NCBI GenBank assembly: GCA_035472475.1
Contig: DATIPA010000019.1
Location: forward strand, 1-64,000
Length of the DNA stretch: 64,000 nt
Origin: JAFAXD01 sp035472475
GTDB taxonomy: Bacteria; Pseudomonadota; Alphaproteobacteria; Rhizobiales; Xanthobacteraceae
Direction: 5' to 3'
In this document: one piece after another, positions 34,873 through 42,252 of the stretch
How positions within the stretch are numbered: position 1 is the stretch's first letter
How the letters are laid out: each line of letters begins with the position of its first letter
Translations under genes and position numbers: made by a program
The notes under the pieces: model-generated
Databases searched by the model: none
What the model was told of the DNA's origin: nothing
The model's input: the letters and a program-made list of their open reading frames with translations, nothing else

Positions 34873-35279
34873 CTAATGGTTGAGCTGTTCGTTGCGTGCC
34901 CCGAGTGTGGACTGCGCGAAAAGCTGACCCACAGCGAGCAGCAAATCATCGATGACCGAGGACGCTGTAAGCACAGGCAGAACCCGACGACCTGCCCGAC
35001 CTTGATGCCGATTCTTTCCAGGGCGCGCCAAGCGTTGCGAGTGCAGAACGACGCGGGAAGCCAACATGATTGATCCAACAGAGAATGAAGTCTCGTTCCT
35101 TCGCACTCGTCGCAGATGAAGATACTTGCCGGACCGGAAATCAACCTTTCCCCGGAGGACAAGCGGCGCGCCAAGCCTTTCAAGCTCCCGATGCGCTTCG
35201 TTCGCTCGCCAGAATCGTGCCACTTGGGCGCCCAGCTTGCTTGGAGGGAATAGACGGTAGCTTTTGATCTCGCGCTCAA
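34873..35279 (-). pseudogene. Degraded gene with ClpX-type zinc-finger remnant
   Basis: In a 690-base stretch without an intact gene, one minus-strand frame encodes GERLISGPASIFICDECEG (about 35098-35155). This closely matches the second half of the ClpX N-terminal C4 zinc finger (KLIAGPxVYICDECV). The first CxxC pair is absent in that frame, and adjoining frames carry the remaining coding-like sequence, so indels seem to have broken a small stand-alone ClpX-finger protein. Homology is from memory of the motif; moderate to low confidence. Confidence 0.35.
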
Positions 35280-35531
35280 ACGCGAGTTCTGTTTCGGGCT
35301 GGAAACAAACGGCCACGTTCGGCTCGCCCCTTGCGCAAAAGCCGCCCGTGAGCCCCTGCCCGAATCTGGCGGTGACGAGCTTATCGCCCACCTTAGCGGC
35401 GCGTGAGACCAAGGCTATAGTCGCACATTCGAGATCACTCCTCGCGATGAGCCCACAATGCTTCCCTTGCGAGTGAAGTTATTAGAACACCGTGGTGGGG
35501 AAAACACCCGGCACGAAACGGAGAGGCCACC

Positions 35532-36758
35532 ATGACGAGAGCTTTAGTCGCCCAGGGGGGCGGCCCAACGGCTGTCATTAACCAATCGCTCGCCGGCGTT
35601 GTGCTCGAAGCACGTCGCTTCAGCAATATCGAGTCTGTCTACGGCGCCTGCCACGGCGTTGCTGGTATCCTCCCAGAAAACCTCGTCGACTTGGGACACG
35701 AGACCACGCAGCAGCTCGAGCTGGTCGCGGCCACGTCGGGCTCGGCACTCGGTTCCACGCGCGACAAACCCGACATCAAATACTGCCAAGAGATCCTCAG
35801 GGTCTTGCAGGCCCACGGAACAAGCTACTTCTTCTATATCGGCGGCAATGATACCGCCGATACTCTGCGCATCGTCAGCGAGGAGGCACGCAATGCGGGC
35901 TATCCGCTGCGCTGTATCCACGTCCCGAAGACCATCGACAATGACCTGATGTGCAACGACCACACGCCAGGATTTCCGTCGGCGGCGCGCTTTGTCACCC
36001 AGGCGTTCATCGGTGCCAACCTCGACAACGCAGCCCTGCCCGGTGTCTACCTCGCGGTCGTCATGGGTCGACACGCCGGCTTCTTGACCGCGGCCTCGGC
36101 AATGGCGAGAAAGTTCCCCGATGACGGACCGCACCTGATCTATCTACCTGAGCGCTCCTTTGTTCTCGAGCAGTTCCTCGCCGACGTGAAGATCACCTAC
36201 GAGCGCTTCGGCCGCTGCGTGATCGCGGTGTCTGAGGGGATCCGCGATGCCTCCGGCACGCCAATTGCGATCCAACTCGGGAAAAACATCGAGCGCGACG
36301 CACACCACAACGTTCAGCTCTCCGGTACCGGGGCGCTGGCCGATCTCCTTTGCGAGGAGATCAAGTCCAATCTGAAAATCAAGCGTGTCCGTGGCGACAC
36401 GTTCGGCTACCTGCAACGGTCCTTTGTGGGCTGCGTGTCCGATGTCGACCAACTCGAAGCGCGTGAAGTCGGCAAGAAGGCGGTGCAGTATGCGATGCGG
36501 GGTGCGCAGGACGGCTCGGTGACCATCTGCCGAACCGGTTCCTACGCGGCTGACTACAAGCTCACAGCGCTGACTGACGTGGCAGGCAAGACGCGAACGA
36601 TGCCTGACGAATTCATCAGCGCCAATGACACCGACGTTACCGATGCGTTCCGGCTTTACCTACGCCCTCTGCTGGGCTCGGGTATGCCGGAGGCTCACCG
36701 GTTACGTTTGAATCCGGTGCAGAAGATTCTCAAAAGTCGTGATGGTTTTCTTAGTTAG
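35532..36758 (+). CDS. pfp: Pyrophosphate-dependent 6-phosphofructokinase type
   Basis: Interconverts fructose 6-phosphate and fructose 1,6-bisphosphate, cytosolic, 408 aa. PfkA-fold motifs: VAQGGGPTAVINQSLAG, GGNDTAD at 104-110, VPKTIDND at 131-138 with catalytic Asp, and VMGRHAGFLTA. The Asp in GGND (Gly in ATP enzymes) and Lys in PKTIDND (Gly in ATP enzymes) are the two residues that mark PPi-dependent enzymes, so PPi use is predicted. GGAGAGG upstream of ATG. Monocistronic; glpX lies within 2 kb on the other strand. Confidence 0.9.
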   Translation: MTRALVAQGGGPTAVINQSLAGVVLEARRFSNIESVYGACHGVAGILPENLVDLGHETTQQLELVAATSGSALGSTRDKPDIKYCQEILRVLQAHGTSYFFYIGGNDTADTLRIVSEEARNAGYPLRCIHVPKTIDNDLMCNDHTPGFPSAARFVTQAFIGANLDNAALPGVYLAVVMGRHAGFLTAASAMARKFPDDGPHLIYLPERSFVLEQFLADVKITYERFGRCVIAVSEGIRDASGTPIAIQLGKNIERDAHHNVQLSGTGALADLLCEEIKSNLKIKRVRGDTFGYLQRSFVGCVSDVDQLEAREVGKKAVQYAMRGAQDGSVTICRTGSYAADYKLTALTDVAGKTRTMPDEFISANDTDVTDAFRLYLRPLLGSGMPEAHRLRLNPVQKILKSRDGFLS

Positions 36759-36887
36759 ATGACTTTGATCCAGGGCCTCACCGTTCGAAGATTTTGAAAA
36801 TGCTGAAAAACCAGCTGAAATAGCGGCCGATTAAAGGAAACCAAAGCAACAAAAATCAAGGAGAAGCCCCGCAGGGCTACCCCCCTC

Positions 36888-36964
36888 CACAACGGCTCCC
36901 ATGCCGTGCGCTCGTCGGCGCGCACCCGACGAATGACGGGTTTGGGCTCGCTCAGCGGAAGCAT
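36888..36964 (-). pseudogene. Truncated N-terminal copy of a GNAT acetyltransferase gene
   Basis: Minus-strand frame encodes PVIRRVRADERTAWEPLWRG, matching the start of the intact GNAT gene at 34002-34454 (ALIRHVRADERAAWEPLWKG). Homology ends abruptly after the Trp-Arg/Lys-Gly and continues into unrelated A/T-richer sequence. The fragment overlaps the 3' end of the dienelactone hydrolase gene by about 13 bases. It is a relic of duplication or recombination, not a functional gene. Confidence 0.7.
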
Positions 36965-37668
36965 TCGTGGAAGAAGTCCTGCATGGCCTTCCACGAGCGT
37001 TGGTCCGCCTTCTTGTTGTAGGACGCAGGCCCCGGGTTGTTCTCCGGCAGGTTCCAGTTGGTGAAACTATGCACCGTGTTGCCGTAGGCCACGAACTCCC
37101 AGTCCACCTTGGCGTCGCGCATCTCCTTTTCGAAGGCCAGCACTTCGGCGTCCGGCACGACCGGGTCGTCGGCGCCGTGCAGCACCAGGATGCTGGCTTT
37201 GATGCTCTTGGCATCGGCCGGATTGGGCGTATTGAGCGCGCCGTGAAAGCTCACCACGCCACGCAGGTCGGCGCCGTCGCGCGCGAGTTCGAGCACGGTC
37301 GTGCCGCCGAAGCAGTAGCCGATGGCGGCGACTTTGTTGGTGTCCGCATTGGCTAACTGCAGCATACGATCGAGCGCAGCGCGGGCGCGCTTGCGCAGTA
37401 GCGGCCGGTCCTTCTGGTATTTGGCCGCTTCGGCCGCGCACGCGTCCATGGTGGTCGGGCGCACGCCCTTGCCGTAGATGTCGGCCACGAACGCGGTGTA
37501 GCCGAGCTCGGCCAGCATCTGGGCGCGCTTCTTGGTGTAGTCGGACACCCCGTTCCATTCCGGCACCACCAGCACCGCAGGTCGCTTGCCGCCCTTGTCC
37601 TCATAGGCCGCAAAGCCCTCACAGGTTGTGGCCCCTTCTTGATAGTCGATCGTCTCGGTTCGCATCAT
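36952..37668 (-). CDS. Dienelactone hydrolase family protein
   Basis: Alpha/beta hydrolase of the DLH family, 238 aa, no leader. Seen: VVPEWNGVSDYTKKRA (conserved Glu), nucleophile motif GYCFGGTTVLE with Cys replacing Ser, Asp in HGADDPVVPDAEVL and His in GNTVHSFTN. ATG at 37668 has GGGGAGA upstream; the frame is open to 37719. Members hydrolyse dienelactone or other small esters; the real substrate here is unknown. 47 bases downstream of glpX on the same strand. Confidence 0.9.
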   Translation of the reverse strand: MMRTETIDYQEGATTCEGFAAYEDKGGKRPAVLVVPEWNGVSDYTKKRAQMLAELGYTAFVADIYGKGVRPTTMDACAAEAAKYQKDRPLLRKRARAALDRMLQLANADTNKVAAIGYCFGGTTVLELARDGADLRGVVSFHGALNTPNPADAKSIKASILVLHGADDPVVPDAEVLAFEKEMRDAKVDWEFVAYGNTVHSFTNWNLPENNPGPASYNKKADQRSWKAMQDFFHECFR

Positions 37669-37715
37669 CCTGTCTCCCCTACTTGACGCAATGGTCCTCT
37701 TCCGCGCGATCTCGA

Positions 37716-38711
37716 TCAATCAGGTTGAAACTTGGCCAAGTGGCGATGCTCGGCGCGGATCCAGCGCACGGTCCCGGTCGCGGAGCGCATCACGACGGTC
37801 TCGGTCTCGATGACCTTGCCCTTGAAGCGGACGCCGGTGAGCAGCGATCCGCTGGTCACGCCGGTCGCCGCAAACAGGCAATCGCCGCGCACCATGTCTT
37901 CCATGGAGAATTTCTTGCGCGCGTCGCGGATCCCCATCTTCTTGGCGCGGTCGCGTTTTTCCTCGGTGTCGAGCACCAGGCGGCCCTGCATCTGGCCGCC
38001 GATACAACGCAGCGCCGCCGCCGCTAGCACGCCTTCGGGCGCGCCGCCGATTCCAAGGTAGATGTCGATGCCGGTCGTCTCCGGGGTGCTGGTGCGAATG
38101 ACGCCTGCCACATCGCCGTCGGTGATCAGGCTGACCGACGCGCCGGTCTTGCGCACTGCGCCGATCAGGTCGGCATGGCGCGGGCGATCGAGAATGAGCG
38201 CCGTGATGCGCTCGGCGCCAACGCCCTTTTCCTTGGCGAGAGCATGGATGTTGTCCTCGGGCGAGGCATCGAGATCGACCACGCCGGTGCGATAGCCCGG
38301 CCCGACCGCGATCTTCTCCATGTAGACGTCGGGTGCGTTGAGCAGCGTGCCGCCTTCCGCCATCACCATGGTGGCAATCGCGCCTGGCATGTTCTTCGCG
38401 CACAAGGTCGTGCTTTCCAGCGGATCGACCGCGATGTCCACTTTAGGGCCGGTGCGCTGGCCGACGCTCTCACCGATGAACAGCATCGGGGCTTCGTCGC
38501 GTTCGCCCTCGCCGATCACCACGGTGCCGTCGATCGGCAACTTGTTGAGCTCGCGCCGCATGGCGTCGACCGCGGCCTGGTCAGCCGCCTTTTCGTTGCC
38601 GCGACCCCGCAGCGCCGCCGCCGAGACCGCCGCCCGCTCGGTTACCCGCACCAGTTCCAGGGTCAGGAGGCGTTCCAGTGCCTGGCTCGGCGCGATGGTA
38701 ATCGTACTCAT
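37716..38711 (-). CDS. glpX: Class II fructose-1,6-bisphosphatase
   Basis: Gluconeogenic and Calvin-cycle phosphatase, Li+-sensitive inositol-phosphatase fold, 331 aa. Seen: GRGNEKAADQAAVDAMR, VVIGEGERDEAPMLFIGE with metal-binding Glu, and the DPLEsTT metal motif, which reads DPLESTTLCAKN (Ser where Gly is usual). AGAGG upstream of ATG. In alphaproteobacteria glpX commonly follows hom, as here; a palindromic element separates the two. Opposes the PPi-PFK in direction of carbon flow. Confidence 0.92.
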   Translation of the reverse strand: MSTITIAPSQALERLLTLELVRVTERAAVSAAALRGRGNEKAADQAAVDAMRRELNKLPIDGTVVIGEGERDEAPMLFIGESVGQRTGPKVDIAVDPLESTTLCAKNMPGAIATMVMAEGGTLLNAPDVYMEKIAVGPGYRTGVVDLDASPEDNIHALAKEKGVGAERITALILDRPRHADLIGAVRKTGASVSLITDGDVAGVIRTSTPETTGIDIYLGIGGAPEGVLAAAALRCIGGQMQGRLVLDTEEKRDRAKKMGIRDARKKFSMEDMVRGDCLFAATGVTSGSLLTGVRFKGKVIETETVVMRSATGTVRWIRAEHRHLAKFQPD

Positions 38712-38863
38712 GCAACCTCTTTCGCCTGCCCTGCCGCGTGCCCAGCGTGGATCACGCCTCCGGCGGAAACCGTCAACTCACAATCGTCCGAGGATGACCC
38801 TTTCCCAACGCCGGTGTCGACCCCGTACTAGGTGCGGGCCAGGCCGTTCGGGATCAAGCCTCT

Positions 38864-38934
38864 TAGTGCCCCGAACCCGAAGTTCGCATCGAACCTGCTG
38901 CAAGGTGCGGCGAACTTCGGAATCGGGACACTAG
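38864..38934. repeat. Palindromic element, family P, copy C
   Basis: A 71-bp hairpin from TTAGTGCCCC to GGGACACTAG, with inner arms AACCCGAAGTTCG and CGAACTTCGGAAT. The closing CTAG (38931-38934) contains the stop codon of hom on the minus strand, so the element sits exactly at the 3' end of that gene. Confidence 0.85.
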
Positions 38935-40256
38935 CCCTTCTCGATCCGAATAACCTGTGGTCGGCCGGCGATGACCCGGGTCTTGCGGATCGTCTGCAAG
39001 GCGCGCCGCACCGCGTCTTCGGTGGTCGCGTAGGTAATCAGGATCACCGGCGCGGGCGCCTGGGGGCTTCTTGGATCGTCGCCGCCGTGCGGTTGCGGTC
39101 CCGGGTGTTTTTGCACGATCGACTCGAGTGAAATTTTCTCGCTCGCCAACGCCTTCGAGATCGTTGCGAAGGTGCCGGGACGATCGAGTGCCAGGAGGCG
39201 GATATAATAGCCGCCTTCGTGGCGCTGCATCGGTGCCTTCTTGCTGACGGCAAGCTCGCGCGCCGGGCGGCCGAAGATCGGCGCACGCACCCCGCGCGCA
39301 ATATCCCCGATATCCGCGACGACCGCCGACGCGGTCGCGCTGCCGCCGGCACCCGGCCCGACGAGCGTAATCGGCGCAATTCCGTCGGCATTGATCGAGA
39401 GCGCGTTGGTCACTCCCATGACTTGAGCGATCTCGCTGTCCTTTGGCACCATGGTCGGATGGACGCGCTGCTCGATGCCCTTGTCGGTCCGCACCGCCAC
39501 GCCAAGCAGCTTAACCCGATAGCCAAGTTCGTCGGCCGCCTTGAGGTCTTCCGGCGTTAGGGACGAAATACCTTCCACATAGATCGCGGCCGGATTGACC
39601 TTGATGCCGAATGCCAGCGACGCGGCGATCGCGAGCTTCTGCGCGGTGTCGTGCCCTTCGATATCAAACGTCGGGTCGGCCTCGGCGTAGCCCAGCCGCT
39701 GCGCATCCTTGAGGCACTCCTCGAACGAGAGCTTCTCCCGCTCCATGCGGGTCAGGATGTAATTGCACGTTCCGTTGAGAATGCCGTAGATGCGGGCGAA
39801 CGAGTTTCCGGCGAGCCCCTCGCGCAGGGTTTTTACGATCGGTATCGCACCGCCGACGGCCGCTTCGAAGTTGAGCGCCACGCCCTTTTTTTCCGCCAGT
39901 TCGGCGAGCCGCACGCCGTGGCGCGCGAGCAGTGCCTTGTTGGCGGTGACGACCGACTTGCCGGCCGCGAGCGCGGCTTCGACCGCGCTCCTCGCCGGGT
40001 CGCCCTCGCCGCCCATCAACTCGACGAAGACATCGATCTCCGGATCGACAGCAAGGCGTTGCGGGTCGGTGACCCAGCGGATCTTGCGCAGATCGGCGTT
40101 GCGCTTCTTGCCCTTGGAGCGCGCCGTCACCGCGACGACCGCGATGCGCCGGTCGGTGCGCGCGACGAGCGCCGACTGCTCCTCCGCGATCAGACGGACG
40201 ACGGCGGCGCCGACGGTGCCAAGCCCGGCAATACCCAATTTGAGGGGCGCGACCAT
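38931..40256 (-). CDS. hom: Homoserine dehydrogenase
   Basis: NAD(P)H-dependent reduction of aspartate semialdehyde to homoserine for threonine and methionine synthesis. 441 aa with N-terminal Rossmann motif LGIAGLGTVGAAVVRL, catalytic region GILNGTCNYILTRM and ALGYAEADPTFDIEG-like segment (RLGYAEADPTFDIEG), and a C-terminal ACT domain (IRLLALDRPGTFATISKALA). An insertion near residue 400 (GPQPHGGDDPRSPQAPAP) lies in the ACT domain. The TAG stop falls in the end of palindromic element C. 69 bases downstream of the aminotransferase gene. Confidence 0.95.
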   Translation of the reverse strand: MVAPLKLGIAGLGTVGAAVVRLIAEEQSALVARTDRRIAVVAVTARSKGKKRNADLRKIRWVTDPQRLAVDPEIDVFVELMGGEGDPARSAVEAALAAGKSVVTANKALLARHGVRLAELAEKKGVALNFEAAVGGAIPIVKTLREGLAGNSFARIYGILNGTCNYILTRMEREKLSFEECLKDAQRLGYAEADPTFDIEGHDTAQKLAIAASLAFGIKVNPAAIYVEGISSLTPEDLKAADELGYRVKLLGVAVRTDKGIEQRVHPTMVPKDSEIAQVMGVTNALSINADGIAPITLVGPGAGGSATASAVVADIGDIARGVRAPIFGRPARELAVSKKAPMQRHEGGYYIRLLALDRPGTFATISKALASEKISLESIVQKHPGPQPHGGDDPRSPQAPAPVILITYATTEDAVRRALQTIRKTRVIAGRPQVIRIEKG

Positions 40257-40325
40257 GAACCGTCCGCGGTTAGGACATATCCCGGAAAAAGCCTGCCCCG
40301 CACGCGTTGCAGGATGAAGCGCCGG

Positions 40326-41543
40326 TCAACGGCGTTTCGCGAGGGGGACGACGTTGTGCAACTTTTCCGGTCCGGTTTCAAGAAACCGGCGCAGGTTGCG
40401 GGCCGCCTGGCGGATGCGCTGCTCGTTTTCCACCAGCGCGATCCGCACATAGCCCTCGCCCTGTTCGCCAAACGCGATGCCCGGCGATACCGCGAGCTCG
40501 GCCTTCTCAACCAGCAAGGTCGAAAACTCGATGCTGCCGATGGTCCGGAACGGTTCCGGGAGCGGCGCCCAAGCGAACATCGAGGCGCGCGGCGGCGGAA
40601 CGTCCCAGCCGGCGCGGCCAAAGCTCTCCACCAGCACATCGCGCCGCCGCTTGTAGGTCTCGCGCATCTCGCGGATGCAGTCCTCGGGACCGTTGAGCGC
40701 CGCAGTTGCCGCCACCTGCACCGGCGTGAACGCGCCGTAGTCGAGATAGGACTTCACCCGCGCCAACGCCGCGATGATGCGCTCGTTGCCGACCGCAAAT
40801 CCCATCCGCCATCCGGGCATGGAAAAGGTCTTCGACATCGACGTGAACTCGACGGTCACGTCCATGGCGCCCGGCACCTGCAGCACCGAAGGCGGCGGCT
40901 TGCCGTCGAAATAGACCTCCGCATACGCAAGATCGGACAGCACGATCAGTTCGTGCTTTTTCGCAAACGCGACGAGGTCCTTGTAGAAATCGAGTTCCGC
41001 GACATACGCGGTCGGGTTCGACGGGTAGCACACCACGACAGCGAGCGGCTTGGGGATCGAATGGATCACCGCGCGCTCGAGCGCCACGAAAAATTCCGGC
41101 GTCGGATCGGATGGAACCGACCTGATCACCCCACCGGCCATCAGGAAGCCGAACGCGTGGATCGGATAGCTCGGGTTTGGCACCAGGACGACGTCACCCG
41201 GTGCCGTGATCGCTTGCGCAACGTTGGCAAAGCCTTCTTTGGAGCCGAGGGTCGCGACGACCTCGGTCTGCGGGTTGAGCTTCACGCCAAAACGGCGCGC
41301 GTAGTAGGCCGCCTGGGCCCGGCGCAATCCCGGGATTCCCTTGGACGCCGAGTAGCGGTCGGTGCGGGGCCGCCCGACGGTCTCCTTGAGCTTTTCGATG
41401 ACGTGCGCGGGCGCCGGAAGGTCGGGATTGCCCATGCCGAGGTCGATGATGTCGGCGCCCTCATTGCGGGCGACCGCCTTCGCCCGATTCACCGTCTCGA
41501 ACACATACGGTGGCAAGCGGCGAATACGATAAAAATCATCCAT
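40326..41543 (-). CDS. PLP-dependent aminotransferase, AlaC / LL-diaminopimelate aminotransferase-like
   Basis: Fold-type I class I/II aminotransferase, 405 aa. Seen: IIDLGMGNPDLPAP, ATLGSKEGFANVAQA, CYPSNPTAYVAELDFY with the conserved Asn-Pro, DLAYAEVYFDG, and the PLP-lysine in TSMSKTFSMPGWRMGF. This profile fits AlaC (glutamate-pyruvate) and its LL-DAP aminotransferase-like relatives, usually placed upstream of hom in Rhizobiales as here. AGGAG upstream of ATG. Exact amino acid specificity not decidable. Confidence 0.9.
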   Translation of the reverse strand: MDDFYRIRRLPPYVFETVNRAKAVARNEGADIIDLGMGNPDLPAPAHVIEKLKETVGRPRTDRYSASKGIPGLRRAQAAYYARRFGVKLNPQTEVVATLGSKEGFANVAQAITAPGDVVLVPNPSYPIHAFGFLMAGGVIRSVPSDPTPEFFVALERAVIHSIPKPLAVVVCYPSNPTAYVAELDFYKDLVAFAKKHELIVLSDLAYAEVYFDGKPPPSVLQVPGAMDVTVEFTSMSKTFSMPGWRMGFAVGNERIIAALARVKSYLDYGAFTPVQVAATAALNGPEDCIREMRETYKRRRDVLVESFGRAGWDVPPPRASMFAWAPLPEPFRTIGSIEFSTLLVEKAELAVSPGIAFGEQGEGYVRIALVENEQRIRQAARNLRRFLETGPEKLHNVVPLAKRR

Positions 41544-41757
41544 CGACGACTCCTGGACGCCAGCTTTACTGACGCTCGGTCAGGGCACTGTCGGAACGGC
41601 CGGCGCGGCACGCGCCCTTCACCAACCCTCCGAGACCCGGGTTTTTACAGCGCGCGATAGGTCGCGCCAACCGGGATGACGCAATACGGTAAGCAATCTA
41701 TCGGCCCCGCGTGGGCCACGGCGTCCTCAACCAGCAATTTTGACGTGCCCGCCGCGT

Positions 41758-42186
41758 CTACTGGCCCGACCCTTCGGCCGGAGCCTGCTCCGCCGGAGCG
41801 GGCTTGGCCGGCGCCTGCTGGGCCGCGGTTTGCTGCTTCTTTTGAGGCTGTGACTGGGCCGCCGGCTTCTTTGGCGGCGGCCGCGCGCGGTCGCGCGCCG
41901 CCACCAACTCGGCCTCCGCTTGCCGCTGCTGTTCTTCGGTCAGGACCGGGGCCGGGCGCGCCGGCGGCATGTCGTGGACCGCAGGAAATGCCGGGGGGCT
42001 TGCGGGCACGCTCGGCGTACCAGCCGCCTCACCACCCATTTGACTTGGAAGATTGGCAAACTGCGATGCCGTGCAGGCCGGAAGCAGTGCAGCAATGATC
42101 ACCACTGCGGCGACACGCAGGTGACTTGCATCACCGTTACACAACCAAAACCACGAACGCGGCTTGATCCGCCGCCAGATCCCCAT
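41758..42186 (-). CDS. Small Pro/Ala/Gln-rich lipoprotein
   Basis: A 142-aa protein with an N-terminal hydrophobic segment ([18 protein letters not shown]) ending in a lipobox LPAC, so probably lipid-anchored. The rest is low-complexity, rich in Pro, Ala and Gln, with a charged helix [19 protein letters not shown]. Start at ATG 42186; the much longer antisense-type frame above it is the shadow of phaC. Divergent from phaC with 66 bases between starts. No family assignment. Confidence 0.6.
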   Translation of the reverse strand: MGIWRRIKPRSWFWLCNGDASHLRVAAVVIIAALLPACTASQFANLPSQMGGEAAGTPSVPASPPAFPAVHDMPPARPAPVLTEEQQRQAEAELVAARDRARPPPKKPAAQSQPQKKQQTAAQQAPAKPAPAEQAPAEGSGQ

Positions 42187-42252
42187 ATGTCCCCACGAGT
42201 TGGTGGCCCTTGGACCGGCTATCTGGGTAATATGTCCAAAGCAAGGTGTGCC

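Noticed and set aside
39040..39120. Pro/Gly-rich insertion in the ACT domain of Hom as a frameshift
   Set aside because: The frame is intact on both sides and the reading resumes the ACT domain correctly, so it is treated as a loop insertion, not damage.
39651..41660. A 669-codon plus-strand open frame opposite hom and the aminotransferase
   Set aside because: Same type of shadow: composition dominated by Arg, His, Asp, Glu, no motifs, and both minus-strand genes are unambiguous.
41652..41667. GCGCGA-TAGG-TCGCGC hairpin near TTTTT as a terminator
   Set aside because: The T-run lies before, not after, the stem on the plus strand, and the minus-strand reading has an A-run, so it does not fit an intrinsic terminator.
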